A stretch of 64,000 nucleotides of DNA from an uncultured Lachnospiraceae bacterium (GCA_947588995.1 CANPZI010000012.1:16167-80166); one strand, 5' to 3'; positions 1-11,510 are shown, numbered from the stretch's first letter. Notes: generated by a model from the letters alone, not told the origin. Translations and numbers: made by a program.

Positions 1-1286
<1,286 letters not shown>

Positions 1287-1361
1287 TGAAAAACACTCCG
1301 AGACGGGGATAAGTGTGAAAAATCACATGAATTGGATGATTTTTCGGGATGAGGATGAATA

Positions 1362-3929
<2,568 letters not shown>

Positions 3930-3957
3930 CAGACCTTGTTTGGCTGCGCCGCCTATC

Positions 3958-4014
3958 TATGAGCAGAGATCAAGATTTGCCCTTGCGGGCTCAGACAGTT
4001 GATCTCTGCTCATA
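3958..4014. repeat. 16-bp perfect inverted repeat downstream of gyrA
   Basis: The arm TATGAGCAGAGATCAA (3958-3973) is matched perfectly by its reverse complement at 3999-4014, around a 25-base loop that holds a smaller GCCC/GGGC stem. No T-run follows, so it is not a standard intrinsic terminator. It may end or pause gyrA transcription or be a mobile palindrome. The rest of the 304-base gap between gyrA and the peroxidase (3930-4233) holds no convincing gene. Confidence 0.7.
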
Positions 4015-4121
4015 CTATGCTCGCAAAACTACGGAAATCTGCCAAATGTCTGCTTGTGAGAACTGCCACCGAAAAGAATATTGTTCAATCAAATTGATTA
4101 GATTTTGGTATTTCATTCTAA

Positions 4122-4142
4122 GTTGGAGTAAAGATATTGACA
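4122..4142 (+). repeat. 21-bp element, copy A (second copy at 63924-63944)
   Basis: A 21-base sequence starting GTTGGAGTAAAG and ending TATTGACA occurs exactly at 4122-4142 and again at 63924-63944. Here it ends 8 bases before the -35 box of the peroxidase promoter, a place where an activator or upstream operator would sit. Confidence 0.6.
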
Positions 4143-4150
4143 TTGGACTC

Positions 4151-4179
4151 TTGACAATACCGTTTAGAAGTGGTATAAA
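4151..4179 (+). promoter_or_regulatory. sigma-A promoter of the peroxidase-flavodoxin-MarR operon
   Basis: A consensus TTGACA (4151-4156) is followed by a 17-base spacer and TATAAA (4174-4179), 54 bases before the start codon of the glutathione peroxidase. This is one of the best promoter matches in the window. An OhrR-like repressor encoded two genes downstream could act here, but no clean dyad was seen over it. Confidence 0.75.
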
Positions 4180-4233
4180 AATCTTATCAATAGCGCGAGA
4201 TTAAATCTTGTATAAATGATAGGAGGTTATGGT

Positions 4234-4773
4234 ATGGGGATTTATGATTTCAAAATCAAAGCGCAGGACGGCAGCGAAGTTGCCCTGTCGGATTATCAGG
4301 GAAAGGTGCTGCTGATCGTCAACACGGCGACCGGCTGCGGATTTACGCCGCAGTACGACGAACTGCAGGATCTATATGAACTGCACCAGAAAGACGGGCT
4401 CGAAATCCTGGATTTTCCCTGCAACCAGTTTGCCGGACAGGCGCCGGGCAGCGACGAGGAGATCCACAGCTTCTGCACCGGGCGTTACGGCATCACTTTT
4501 CCGCAGTTCGCCAAGATCGACGTCAACGGGGAAAATGCGATTCCGCTTTACAAATATCTCACAGAGAATACTACGTTTGGAGGGTTTAGCGGCCCGATGG
4601 GATTGATGTTGAAGGGTGTCGTCAAGAAGATGGACAAGGATTACAAAAACAACGGCAATATCAAGTGGAATTTTACGAAATTCCTGATTGACAGAAACGG
4701 TGAGATTGTCGCCCGCTTCGAGCCGACCGAATCGCTTGATACGGTTAAAGAGAAAGTAGAGGAGATTTTGTAA
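4234..4773 (+). CDS. glutathione peroxidase family protein (Cys type)
   Basis: A 179-residue thiol peroxidase of the GPx/BtuE family, which reduces organic hydroperoxides, usually with thioredoxin in bacteria. The peroxidatic cysteine is Cys35 in NTATGCGFTPQY. The other tetrad positions are visible as FPCNQFAGQ (Gln69) and KWNFTKFLID (Trp145, Asn146). The ATG at 4234 is chosen over one at 4216 because AGGAGG (4221-4226) lies 7 bases before it and inside the longer frame. It starts an operon with a flavodoxin and an OhrR-like regulator, which fits a peroxide-induced defence role. A selenocysteine form is not indicated, since the active site is TGC. Confidence 0.93.
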   Translation: MGIYDFKIKAQDGSEVALSDYQGKVLLIVNTATGCGFTPQYDELQDLYELHQKDGLEILDFPCNQFAGQAPGSDEEIHSFCTGRYGITFPQFAKIDVNGENAIPLYKYLTENTTFGGFSGPMGLMLKGVVKKMDKDYKNNGNIKWNFTKFLIDRNGEIVARFEPTESLDTVKEKVEEIL

Positions 4774-4802
4774 TTTTTTTGCAGACAAGGAGGAAGTTTC
4801 AT

Positions 4803-5210
4803 ATGAATATAGCAGTGCGGTACTATTCAAGAGGCGGCAACACGGCGAAGATTGCAAAGGCGATCGCGGAGGCTGTCGGCGTGGAGGCAAAAACGGTGTC
4901 TGAGCCGTTGAGCGGGGATGTGGATATCCTGTTTCTCGGCAGCGCGCCCTATGCTTTCGATGTTGACGACGAGGTAAAGAAATTTATCCAAGGCATTGAG
5001 GTATCTGTCGGTAAGGTCGTGAATTTCAGTACTTCCGCCGCCGTCAAATCCACCCGCAAATATGTGGAGAAACTGTTTGCGGAGAAAAAGATTCCCGTCG
5101 CCGAAGAAGAGTTTTCCTGCAGGGGCGCTTTTGCGATGCTCCACAAAGGCAAACCGGATGAGAGCGATCAAAAGGCTGCCGCTGACTTTGCCAGGAAAGT
5201 TATATCATAG
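4803..5210 (+). CDS. flavodoxin-like FMN protein
   Basis: A 135-residue single-domain flavodoxin. The phosphate-binding loop of FMN is seen near the N terminus (YYSRGGNTAKIA, residues 7-18), and the second flavin-contact strand reads LFLGSAPYAFDVD. The ATG at 4803 has AAGGAGGAAG about 8 bases upstream. It lies 29 bases after the peroxidase and 15 bases before the MarR gene. It could carry electrons to a reductase in the peroxide response, but the partner is not known. It is a short family member, without the long insertion of long-chain flavodoxins. Confidence 0.85.
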   Translation: MNIAVRYYSRGGNTAKIAKAIAEAVGVEAKTVSEPLSGDVDILFLGSAPYAFDVDDEVKKFIQGIEVSVGKVVNFSTSAAVKSTRKYVEKLFAEKKIPVAEEEFSCRGAFAMLHKGKPDESDQKAAADFARKVIS

Positions 5211-5225
5211 GGAGAAACGAGTGTG

Positions 5226-5675
5226 ATGGCGGATCAATTCGATTCTCTGAAACTGAAAAACCAGATCTGTTTTCCTCTCTATGCCTGTGCAAAAGAGATT
5301 GTGAAAGCGTATAAGCCCTATCTGGACGAACTTGATCTCACCTACACGCAGTATATCACCATGATGGTGATGTGGGAACATAAGGAATTGCGGGTAAAAG
5401 AGGTCGGCAGATACTTGTATCTCGATTCCAGCACGCTGACACCGCTTTTGAAGCGTCTGGAGGAAAAGGGATATGTGGCGAGACGCCGCTCGACGGAGGA
5501 TGAGCGGGACCTGATTGTTTCTGTCACGGAGCGCGGTGAAGCGCTGCGCGAAAGGGCGCTGACCGTGCCGGAGCGCCTTGCGGCCTGTGTGAAGATCGAG
5601 CCCGAGAAAGCGCAGACACTCTATGAGATTCTGTATGAACTGCTTGATAAGCTGGGTGCGGGAGACGGAACATAA
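5226..5675 (+). CDS. MarR-family regulator, OhrR-like
   Basis: A 149-residue winged-helix repressor. The N terminus has a cysteine at residue 15 in LKNQICFPLYA, the same place and context as the peroxide-sensing Cys15 of Bacillus subtilis OhrR (known biology). The recognition helix region reads YLDSSTLTPLLKRLEEKGYV, and the wing RRRSTEDERDLIVSVTERG is typical. GTG (5223) and ATG (5226) are adjacent; the ATG is used here. Its place as third gene after a peroxidase and flavodoxin suggests autoregulation by organic peroxides. No Ohr gene is seen nearby, so the peroxidase would be the target. Confidence 0.9.
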   Translation: MADQFDSLKLKNQICFPLYACAKEIVKAYKPYLDELDLTYTQYITMMVMWEHKELRVKEVGRYLYLDSSTLTPLLKRLEEKGYVARRRSTEDERDLIVSVTERGEALRERALTVPERLAACVKIEPEKAQTLYEILYELLDKLGAGDGT

Positions 5676-5757
5676 TTTCTTTTTTTGTTGTGACGGCAGA
5701 CCGACGCACAATACAAGCGGGAAATTATTTTTCCTTTTTTATTGTGACGGCAGAGCG
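5676..5757 (+). repeat. imperfect tandem direct repeat
   Basis: Two T-rich segments each ending in TTGTGACGGCAGA (about 5676-5703 and 5727-5753) lie about 50 bases apart between the MarR gene and the phosphoesterase. The shared core could be a protein site or simple duplication. No dyad was seen. Confidence 0.4.
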
Positions 5758-5794
5758 GATTATGGTAAGAGAAAATAATAATTGAGGGAGCACT

Positions 5795-6658
5795 ATGTTT
5801 CATCTGGCAGTTATGGGGGATATTCACGGCAATCATATCGCGTTGGAGACTTGTATTCGTCACGCGCTCGCACAAGGCGCGGACGAATTTCTTTTTCTGG
5901 GGGATTATATCAGCGACTGTCCTTATCCGCAGAGAACCATGCGGGTGATCTACGAGATGCGGCGGCGCTTTCCCTGTCATTTTATCCGCGGAAACCGGGA
6001 AGACTATATGCTGCGGCACAAGGCGAACCCCGCGGAGCGGTGGACATACTCTTCCGCCAGCGGCAATCTGCGCTACACCTATGAGAATCTGACGGACGAA
6101 GACTTGGATTTCTACGCGGGGCTGGAGATTCAGGGTGTCTACGCGCGGGAGGGATATCCGTCTTTCCGCTACTGCCACGGCTCGCTGGCCTCTTCCAGTG
6201 AACTGCTGATCCCGGAAAATGAGAAAACGCCGCAGCACATGGCCGCGCTGGATACGACACTGCTTGTCAGCGGGCATACGCATATCCAGGAGAGCAGGAA
6301 ATATGGAGAGAAAAAACTCATCCATCCCGGCGCAGTCGGACTTCCGTGGTATCACGGCGGCAGGACACAGTATATGATGCTGCACGGCACAGCGCAGGGC
6401 TGGGAGGAAGAATTTTTTCAGCTTCCCTATGACGTGGAGGCGGTAAAGAGGGAGTTCGAGGCATCAGGTATCTATGAGAAAGCACACTTCTGGGCCAGAC
6501 TCGCCGTGCACACGCTGGAGACGGGGGACGACTATTCCACGCCCTGCCTGCAGCTTGCCATGAAGCTGTGCGAGGAGGCAGAGGGGAGTGTCGGCTGGCC
6601 GGATATCGATGAGCGGTACTGGCAGCAGGCGGCGGAGAGGTTCGGGATTTTTGCCTGA
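5795..6658 (+). CDS. calcineurin-like metallophosphoesterase
   Basis: A 287-residue protein with the binuclear-metal motifs of the family: GDIHGN (residues 8-13), LFLGDYISD, GNRED and SGHTH. Substrates in this family range from phosphodiesters to protein phosphate, and nothing here decides between them. The start ATG has GAGGGAG 5 bases upstream. It is not obviously part of the upstream operon, being 119 bases away, and the next gene begins 287 bases later. The C-terminal third (after SGHTH) is longer than in YfcE-type enzymes and may form a cap or dimer region. Confidence 0.88.
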   Translation: MFHLAVMGDIHGNHIALETCIRHALAQGADEFLFLGDYISDCPYPQRTMRVIYEMRRRFPCHFIRGNREDYMLRHKANPAERWTYSSASGNLRYTYENLTDEDLDFYAGLEIQGVYAREGYPSFRYCHGSLASSSELLIPENEKTPQHMAALDTTLLVSGHTHIQESRKYGEKKLIHPGAVGLPWYHGGRTQYMMLHGTAQGWEEEFFQLPYDVEAVKREFEASGIYEKAHFWARLAVHTLETGDDYSTPCLQLAMKLCEEAEGSVGWPDIDERYWQQAAERFGIFA

Positions 6659-6856
6659 TATGCGGATCACTATATTGTACCGGTATGGATGATGGGACTT
6701 CCCGAAATCGCCTGATTACGCGGCATGCAACCTGTACTTTACATGAAAAAACCGAAAAGCAACAGAAAATGTATAGCCTTTACCTGTGTGCGCGGCTATG
6801 ATAAAAGCATCATTTGACTGCGCGGGAAAGTGAGAACACAGAAAAAAGGAGAGCAA

Positions 6857-6913
6857 TATGTCCGCATATAATATGGCGTCATCTCTGTGGTGTACCTAAA
6901 ATATGCGGACATA
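6857..6913 (+). promoter_or_regulatory. leader hairpin with possible 13-codon leader peptide
   Basis: The arm TATGTCCGCATAT (6857-6869) pairs perfectly with ATATGCGGACATA (6901-6913). AAAGGAG (6845-6850) precedes an ATG at 6858 that opens a tiny frame MSAYNMASSLWCT ending at 6899, inside the hairpin loop. The true start of the downstream regulator is 33 bases past the hairpin. The layout suggests translational or attenuation control, but it is inferred from sequence only. Confidence 0.45.
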
Positions 6914-6945
6914 AGACAGAAAAGGCAAAAGGAGGCTATCATATC

Positions 6946-7977
6946 GTGAGTTTAGGGGAGAATCTGCAGTTTTTGCGGAAAAAAGAAAATATCACACAGG
7001 AGCAGTTCGCGGAGCGGCTGGAAGTGTCCCGCCAGTCCGTCTCCAAGTGGGAGTCGGATACCGCCTATCCAGAGATGGAAAAGATCCTGCAGATGTGCGA
7101 GTTGTTCCACGTCAGCATGGATGATCTGGTGCGGAACGACGTGAGCGCGCTCTATGTGGAGGATTCGACAGAATATGAGGCGCACATGAACAGTTACAGC
7201 AGGATGATCACGGCAGGCGTGGGGCTGATCCTGTTCGGACTGAGCATGATGTTCTTTCTGGAGGGGCTGAACGCCAGATTTCTCTGGTTTTGGGAGGAGT
7301 ATTATGACGACGTCCTAGGGAAGTCTATCAGAGAGGGGCGGGAAGGCATCTTTGCGTTTGTACTTTTGATTTTCGTGGCGGTGGCAGTCGCTCTGTTTAT
7401 CGTGGCGGGTTTACGGCACGGCAATTTCTGGGAGGAGCATCCGTATCTGCCGCAGTTGTACCGCAGGGAAGAGATAAAGGCATTCCGAAACCGCTTTACC
7501 GCAATGATCGCGGCAGGCGTTACCTTGATTCTGATCGACGTCATCATTAATGTGGGTTTGGGCTCTTTTTTCCCGGGGATAGATGACAGCCCTGCCGGAG
7601 AAAACCTGATGGCTGCTTTCTTCTTCCTGCTGCTTACCGTGGCGGTTTCTCTGTTCGTCTATGCGGGCACACAGAGTGCAAAGTACGATATCGATCACTG
7701 GAACGTGATGCACGACAAGACCTCGGAGGCCTACAGGAAAGATAAGCTGACAGGCATGTTGTGTGGCTGCATCATGATCGTCGCCACCGGCATCTATCTG
7801 ATTGAGGGATTTTGTTTCGGAGAGTGGGGAATCGGTGCGGCGGTCACCTATTCCGTGGGCGGGCTGCTGTGCGGGATCGCGGCGATTGTCGTAGACCACT
7901 GTAACTTAGATAAAGAGAAGAAAAAAAGTGAGGAAAAAGACGCGGCCGGGGAGACGGAGAGCGTGGAGGAGAAGTAG
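6946..7977 (+). CDS. XRE-family regulator with C-terminal membrane domain
   Basis: 343 residues. The N terminus is a Cro/C1-type helix-turn-helix (LGENLQFLRKKENITQEQF, then ERLEVSRQSVSKWESDT). It is followed by about six hydrophobic segments (roughly residues 85-105, 128-150, 185-205, 225-245, 265-285, 290-310) and a charged Lys/Glu tail. Such membrane-tethered XRE proteins are common in Lachnospiraceae, and their signals are unknown. The GTG at 6946 is preferred over the longer frame from 6814 because AAAGGAGG sits 11 bases upstream and the HTH begins there. It may respond to membrane or envelope state, which is an inference. Confidence 0.85.
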   Translation: MSLGENLQFLRKKENITQEQFAERLEVSRQSVSKWESDTAYPEMEKILQMCELFHVSMDDLVRNDVSALYVEDSTEYEAHMNSYSRMITAGVGLILFGLSMMFFLEGLNARFLWFWEEYYDDVLGKSIREGREGIFAFVLLIFVAVAVALFIVAGLRHGNFWEEHPYLPQLYRREEIKAFRNRFTAMIAAGVTLILIDVIINVGLGSFFPGIDDSPAGENLMAAFFFLLLTVAVSLFVYAGTQSAKYDIDHWNVMHDKTSEAYRKDKLTGMLCGCIMIVATGIYLIEGFCFGEWGIGAAVTYSVGGLLCGIAAIVVDHCNLDKEKKKSEEKDAAGETESVEEK

Positions 7978-8019
7978 AGAATCTGATGTGCGATTAACTC
8001 ACACGATGCGTTGCACTCA

Positions 8020-8041
8020 GGGGCTATGGCAGCATAGCCCC
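8020..8041 (+). terminator. hairpin after XRE gene, weak terminator
   Basis: GGGGCTATG (8020-8028) and CATAGCCCC (8033-8041) pair perfectly around a GCAG loop, followed by TGTCGTATTTG. The U-run is poor, so termination efficiency is uncertain. Confidence 0.55.
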
Positions 8042-8089
8042 TGTCGTATTTGACAGAATTATATGGTTTTCAGAAAAAACGGAATTTGC

Positions 8090-8118
8090 TTGACGCATCA
8101 CCGATTTGCGGCTAAAAT
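8090..8118 (+). promoter_or_regulatory. promoter of the DUF4143 ATPase
   Basis: TTGACG (8090-8095), a 17-base spacer and TAAAAT (8113-8118) lie about 48 bases before the start codon of the ATPase gene. Confidence 0.65.
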
Positions 8119-8165
8119 AGAGGCAAACCCAAAATTAGCCGCAATTCATGATAAGGTGGTGTCTT

Positions 8166-9395
8166 ATGGAATATATCAGTCGTCACATGGAGAACCGTAT
8201 TCTGGAATTGAGTCAATCTTATTCCGCGATTTTGCTTACCGGCCCCAGACAGGCCGGTAAGACGACCATGCTGCGGGAGCTGATGAAAAAAGAGAACAAC
8301 GAGCGGCAGTATGTGACGCTGGACGATTTGACGGAGCGCGATATGGCGAAGAACGATCCGGAAATGTTTCTGCAGCTTCACAGGCCGCCTGTGCTGATTG
8401 ACGAAGTACAATATGCGCCGGAATTGTTTACCTATGTCAAGATTCACATTGACCGTTACCACAATCCCGGTGATTTTTGGATGACCGGTTCACAGATTTT
8501 TCGGTTGATGCGGGGCGTGCAGGAATCTCTGGCCGGACGTGTGGCGCTGCTTCATATGTCGCCGTTGTCGCAGCGGGAGATCACAGGTGCGCCATGCGTA
8601 CCGTTTACGACAGATTTGGAACATTTTCTCGCCGAACAGCGGCAGATTAGGCCGGTCAGTACGCCGGAGTTGTTTGCCAGATTGTGGCGGGGTTCGATGC
8701 CGGAACTTGTCAGCGGGCGGATATCGGATCGCAATATCTTTTATTCGTCCTATCTTTCCACTTATATAGAACGGGATGTCCGGGAGCTTTCCGGCACCGT
8801 GGATGCGCTGAAATTCAACCGTTTCGTCACAGCGGCTGCCGCCCGCTGCGCGCAGCTTCTGAACTATAAGGCAATGGCCGACGACGCGGATATCGACATA
8901 CAGACGGCGAAAGCGTGGCTCAATATCCTGGAAACGCTGGGAATTGTTTTTCTGCTGCATCCTTATTCCAATAACGTGTTGAAGCGTACCGTCAAGACAC
9001 CGAAGCTGTACTTTTATGATACGGGACTGGTTTGTTATCTGACCCGATGGTCCTCGCCGGAAGTAGCGGAGAGCGGTGCCATGAACGGTGCGCTGTTAGA
9101 GAATTTTGCCGTGTCAGAAATGATGAAAGGCTATCAGAATGCGGGGCTTGAACCGTATCTCTATTTTTACCGAGACCGTGATGCCAAGGAGATTGACCTT
9201 ATTCTGGAGGGCGACGGCAAACTCTGCCCGTTGGAGATCAAGAAGACGGCCACGCCGGATAAGCGGCTGATCCGAGTTTTTGACGTCATTGACAGAGCCC
9301 CGCTTCAAATCGGAACGGGCGCGATCCTCTGTATGGCGGAAAAATTCAGCGCCTTTGACAGAGAGCATTTGATTGTTCCGATCTGGATGATATAA
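8166..9395 (+). CDS. AAA-type ATPase with DUF4143 C-terminal domain
   Basis: 410 residues. Walker A is GPRQAGKTT (residues 26-34) and Walker B is PVLIDEVQ (about 76-83). A conserved WMTGSQ sensor-like stretch follows. The C-terminal DUF4143 part has EIDLI...PLEIKKT, which resembles the D-ExK pattern of PD-(D/E)XK nuclease folds. These ATPases are very widespread in anaerobes and are often accessory or mobile; their role is unsettled. The ATG at 8166 has AAGGTGG upstream. The gene ends only 13 bases from a sirtuin fragment on the other strand, which places it inside the rearranged island. Confidence 0.85.
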   Translation: MEYISRHMENRILELSQSYSAILLTGPRQAGKTTMLRELMKKENNERQYVTLDDLTERDMAKNDPEMFLQLHRPPVLIDEVQYAPELFTYVKIHIDRYHNPGDFWMTGSQIFRLMRGVQESLAGRVALLHMSPLSQREITGAPCVPFTTDLEHFLAEQRQIRPVSTPELFARLWRGSMPELVSGRISDRNIFYSSYLSTYIERDVRELSGTVDALKFNRFVTAAAARCAQLLNYKAMADDADIDIQTAKAWLNILETLGIVFLLHPYSNNVLKRTVKTPKLYFYDTGLVCYLTRWSSPEVAESGAMNGALLENFAVSEMMKGYQNAGLEPYLYFYRDRDAKEIDLILEGDGKLCPLEIKKTATPDKRLIRVFDVIDRAPLQIGTGAILCMAEKFSAFDREHLIVPIWMI

Positions 9396-9408
9396 ATGGT
9401 TTTCGGCC

Positions 9409-9585
9409 CTATTTCAAATCCTTTACGGCCTGTGCAATATCCGCATCGATACAGACAGACCGCTCTGCGATTTCTGTCGGGCAGACAGCTTCACCGTAGT
9501 TGATACACGCATACATTGCCCGCGGATTTTCCGCCGTCATGCGCCAGAACGGATATTTGATGATGGCCGGGGTATTGTAGCTATT
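9409..9585 (-). pseudogene. 3'-end fragment of a SirTM-like sirtuin gene
   Basis: About 57 codons on the minus strand read NTPAIIKYPFWRMTAENP and onward to CIDADIAQAVKDLK before a stop. Bases 9435-9579 match 11619-11763, inside the intact sirtuin gene, with two mismatches in 145 bases. The last nine residues differ from the intact copy, so this may be the real end of a lost paralogue and not just a copied piece. No start codon context or ribosome site is present, so it is a remnant. Confidence 0.85.
9435..9579. repeat. 145-bp direct repeat, copy 1 (copy 2 at 11619-11763)
   Basis: Same orientation as copy 2, with two mismatches and no indel over 145 bases. The two copies flank the AbiEi/AbiEii genes, with 2184 bases between matching points. 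Confidence 0.9.
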
Positions 9586-9603
9586 GCGCACCACTTTATG
9601 TAA

Positions 9604-10602
9604 TTAAAGTTCATTGATCTGCTGTTCTAGCACCTTGATACCGTACATAACAGAATCAAAAGACGGGATATCGCCGTATAACATATCCTTCATTACATTA
9701 TAATCTGCGGTCAGCGCATTCAGCCGGGACTCCGGCGGCGTTAGCTTTAGGGTGCCGGGAACAGCCTCGGCATATTTGGCCCATGCCCTCGGATAGAATT
9801 TCATTTTGAAATTCACCACCTTTTTCAGCAGGTCAAGCTTGGCAAAAGCAATGTCCTTTACGGGCGTCTGTGCCATGCGGTACAGGTCATAATAATGTCT
9901 GGAATACCGGCTTGGCATTGCCAGACGTTCCGGCCGATTGGCCTCATGGTGAAGGATCGTGGCCTTTTCCCAAAACGTCCGCTCCGGTGTCACAGTCAGA
10001 ACCTGCGTAGACGGCTGCCCGAAAACAGCCGGGTATTGCTCGGCGGCATAGGGCGTGATTTCTGCGGTCGTAGTCGGCGTCCATGCGGCCAGTGCGCCAA
10101 TCTCCAAACGGATCACCTGCAGCGTGGCCTGATTCGTGAACAGTTTGGGATAAGCAAAAATGACGGTTTGTTTTTCTTCTCCATCCATGTAGATGTTGGC
10201 CTCGCGGCCGATTGCTTCAGATAACCCTTCTTTGATGACAGGGCAGAAAGTTTCCGCCAGAAAGACCTCCGCACGGGCATTGGCCTCTTTATTGAAGACG
10301 TCTTGCTTCGTGTTAGAGCGTTTCTTCCAGGGCTCGTCTTTGTCATACCCTAACACCCGCCAGTCCAGAATCAGGTCGATGTCCTCAGAAAATCGGCTGA
10401 TCAGATGAAAGGCTTTTGAGAGGCTGGTGCCACCCTTAAAGGTAATCGCCTCTTTCCAGGGCGAACAGTGAAACAGGTAATCCAGAGTAAAGCACACCCA
10501 AAAATCCTTTTCCACAATGGCGTCATTCATACCCATCTTATCGGCCGCATTCCTGAACAACTCCAATCGGTCATTATCAGGAAGTTTCGCTGTATTTCTC
10601 AT
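9604..10602 (-). CDS. AbiEii/AbiGii-family nucleotidyltransferase toxin
   Basis: 332 residues. The nucleotidyltransferase core is clear: FKGGTSLSKAFHLISRFSED (about residues 55-74) continuing IDLI, giving the GG-S and DxD-type motifs with Asp74 and Asp76. The family hallmark ERTFWEKATILHHEA follows later. AbiEii toxins modify RNA or tRNA with nucleotides and are neutralised transcriptionally by AbiEi (type IV toxin-antitoxin, known biology). The ATG at 10602 overlaps the TGA of the upstream antitoxin gene (ATGA), which indicates translational coupling; GGAGG lies upstream. It serves as phage defence or plasmid-type stabilisation. Confidence 0.93.
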   Translation of the reverse strand: MRNTAKLPDNDRLELFRNAADKMGMNDAIVEKDFWVCFTLDYLFHCSPWKEAITFKGGTSLSKAFHLISRFSEDIDLILDWRVLGYDKDEPWKKRSNTKQDVFNKEANARAEVFLAETFCPVIKEGLSEAIGREANIYMDGEEKQTVIFAYPKLFTNQATLQVIRLEIGALAAWTPTTTAEITPYAAEQYPAVFGQPSTQVLTVTPERTFWEKATILHHEANRPERLAMPSRYSRHYYDLYRMAQTPVKDIAFAKLDLLKKVVNFKMKFYPRAWAKYAEAVPGTLKLTPPESRLNALTADYNVMKDMLYGDIPSFDSVMYGIKVLEQQINEL

Positions 10603-11216
10603 TTTCTTTTCACACCTCCGCAAATTTGGCGTATTGTATCATAGACCCAGTCCGTGCTTTCTGCCGCTTCGATCAGCATGGCTGCTTTATCGTCCTCACT
10701 TAACCGTGAACGGAGAACCCTGATCGTCTTGGAAGTGACATTTTCCTTTCCCAAGGTTTTCAATGCCTGAATGACAAGGATCGTCATGTAGGAAAGCCCT
10801 GTGATCTCCTTATTGGTTCGGTGTTTGAACTCCAGTTTTGTGTTGTTCCAGCGATACGTCTTATAAGGACCGTCACTGATGTAGGACCACACTGCCGTGA
10901 CCTGCGTGGACAAGCCTAACAAATTTAAAGCAGTATTGCCGCAAGGAGCAATCGTCCAATGATAGCTTCGTGCCAATGCCTTTGCGACAGCATCAGGATC
11001 CACCGCAACGTATTCATTCAAGAGCCTGCTGAATTTTGGCTTTTCAAAAATCCCATTTAAGATCCGCCGCAGACTTCCATTTTGAACGAGTCGATATAAA
11101 GCAGATCGCACGGTGCCTGTATCCGCAATGTCTGCAAAATCAGAAGCAATAAAAAGAGTTCCATCTTCTGCAGTTAAAACACGCTTCCGAATCTCCTGCA
11201 TATATCCTTTTGCCAT
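10599..11216 (-). CDS. AbiEi-like antitoxin (DUF6088 type)
   Basis: 205 residues, upstream partner of the AbiEii toxin. The N-terminal third looks like a winged helix (GTLFIASDFADIADTGTVRS, then ALYRLVQNGSLRRI), as in AbiEi antitoxins that bind inverted repeats in their own promoter (known for the family). The C-terminal part is alpha/beta and holds RWNNTKLEFKHR. The start ATG has AAAGGAGG about 11 bases upstream. A perfect 24-bp palindrome covers its promoter, which fits negative autoregulation. The assignment to DUF6088 is from memory of the family pattern. Confidence 0.85.
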   Translation of the reverse strand: MAKGYMQEIRKRVLTAEDGTLFIASDFADIADTGTVRSALYRLVQNGSLRRILNGIFEKPKFSRLLNEYVAVDPDAVAKALARSYHWTIAPCGNTALNLLGLSTQVTAVWSYISDGPYKTYRWNNTKLEFKHRTNKEITGLSYMTILVIQALKTLGKENVTSKTIRVLRSRLSEDDKAAMLIEAAESTDWVYDTIRQICGGVKRK

Positions 11217-11235
11217 TGTCCTGCGCCTCCTTTGT

Positions 11236-11259
11236 AACGAATATTATATAATATTCGTT
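11236..11259. promoter_or_regulatory. 24-bp perfect palindrome, likely AbiEi operator
   Basis: Half-site AACGAATATTAT is followed directly by its reverse complement. The palindrome contains the -10 box and most likely is the autoregulatory operator. Confidence 0.75.
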
Positions 11260-11271
11260 GCATTTTTTCAA
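11243..11271 (-). promoter_or_regulatory. promoter of the AbiE operon
   Basis: On the minus strand TTGAAA (plus 11266-11271), a 17-base spacer and TATAAT (plus 11243-11248) lie just upstream of the antitoxin gene. Confidence 0.8.
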
Positions 11272-11444
11272 GTAACCCAAAGAATATCATTTCTGTTGTT
11301 TTCTAAAAAGTTCTCTACTATACACAGGACGAAGTCCTTTTATTTTTAGAAACGCATAAAACAATAGTCATAGCATCTGTTTTGTGTGAATTAAAAAACG
11401 TTATAATCCAAGGTAAATATTACCTTAATCACTGATAAAATCAT

Positions 11445-11472
11445 GTCCCGAATTTTATATAAAATTCGGGAC
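11445..11472. repeat. 28-bp perfect palindrome between AbiE and sirtuin genes
   Basis: Half-site GTCCCGAATTTTAT followed by its exact reverse complement. It lies about 94 bases past the sirtuin stop. The 349-base gap 11217-11565 also holds AAGGTAA-ATA-TTACCTT (11410-11426), ACCTTG-CCCAAA-CAAGGT (near 11482-11499) and a degenerate copy of the AbiE operator (11511-11541). No gene was seen in the gap. Confidence 0.7.
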
Positions 11473-11510
11473 AATTCACCTACCTTGCCCAAACAAGGTC
11501 TTATGTTTGC

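Noticed and set aside
3959..4204. 81-codon frame after gyrA
   Set aside because: It begins inside a 16-bp palindrome and runs through the peroxidase promoter; no ribosome site.
8063..8260. 65-codon frame before the DUF4143 ATPase
   Set aside because: It spans the promoter and the true start of the ATPase gene in another frame.
9604..10602. The AbiEii toxin as the source of the decayed copy at 52820-53134
   Set aside because: The two share only the general family pattern; residues do not align closely, so they are separate acquisitions.
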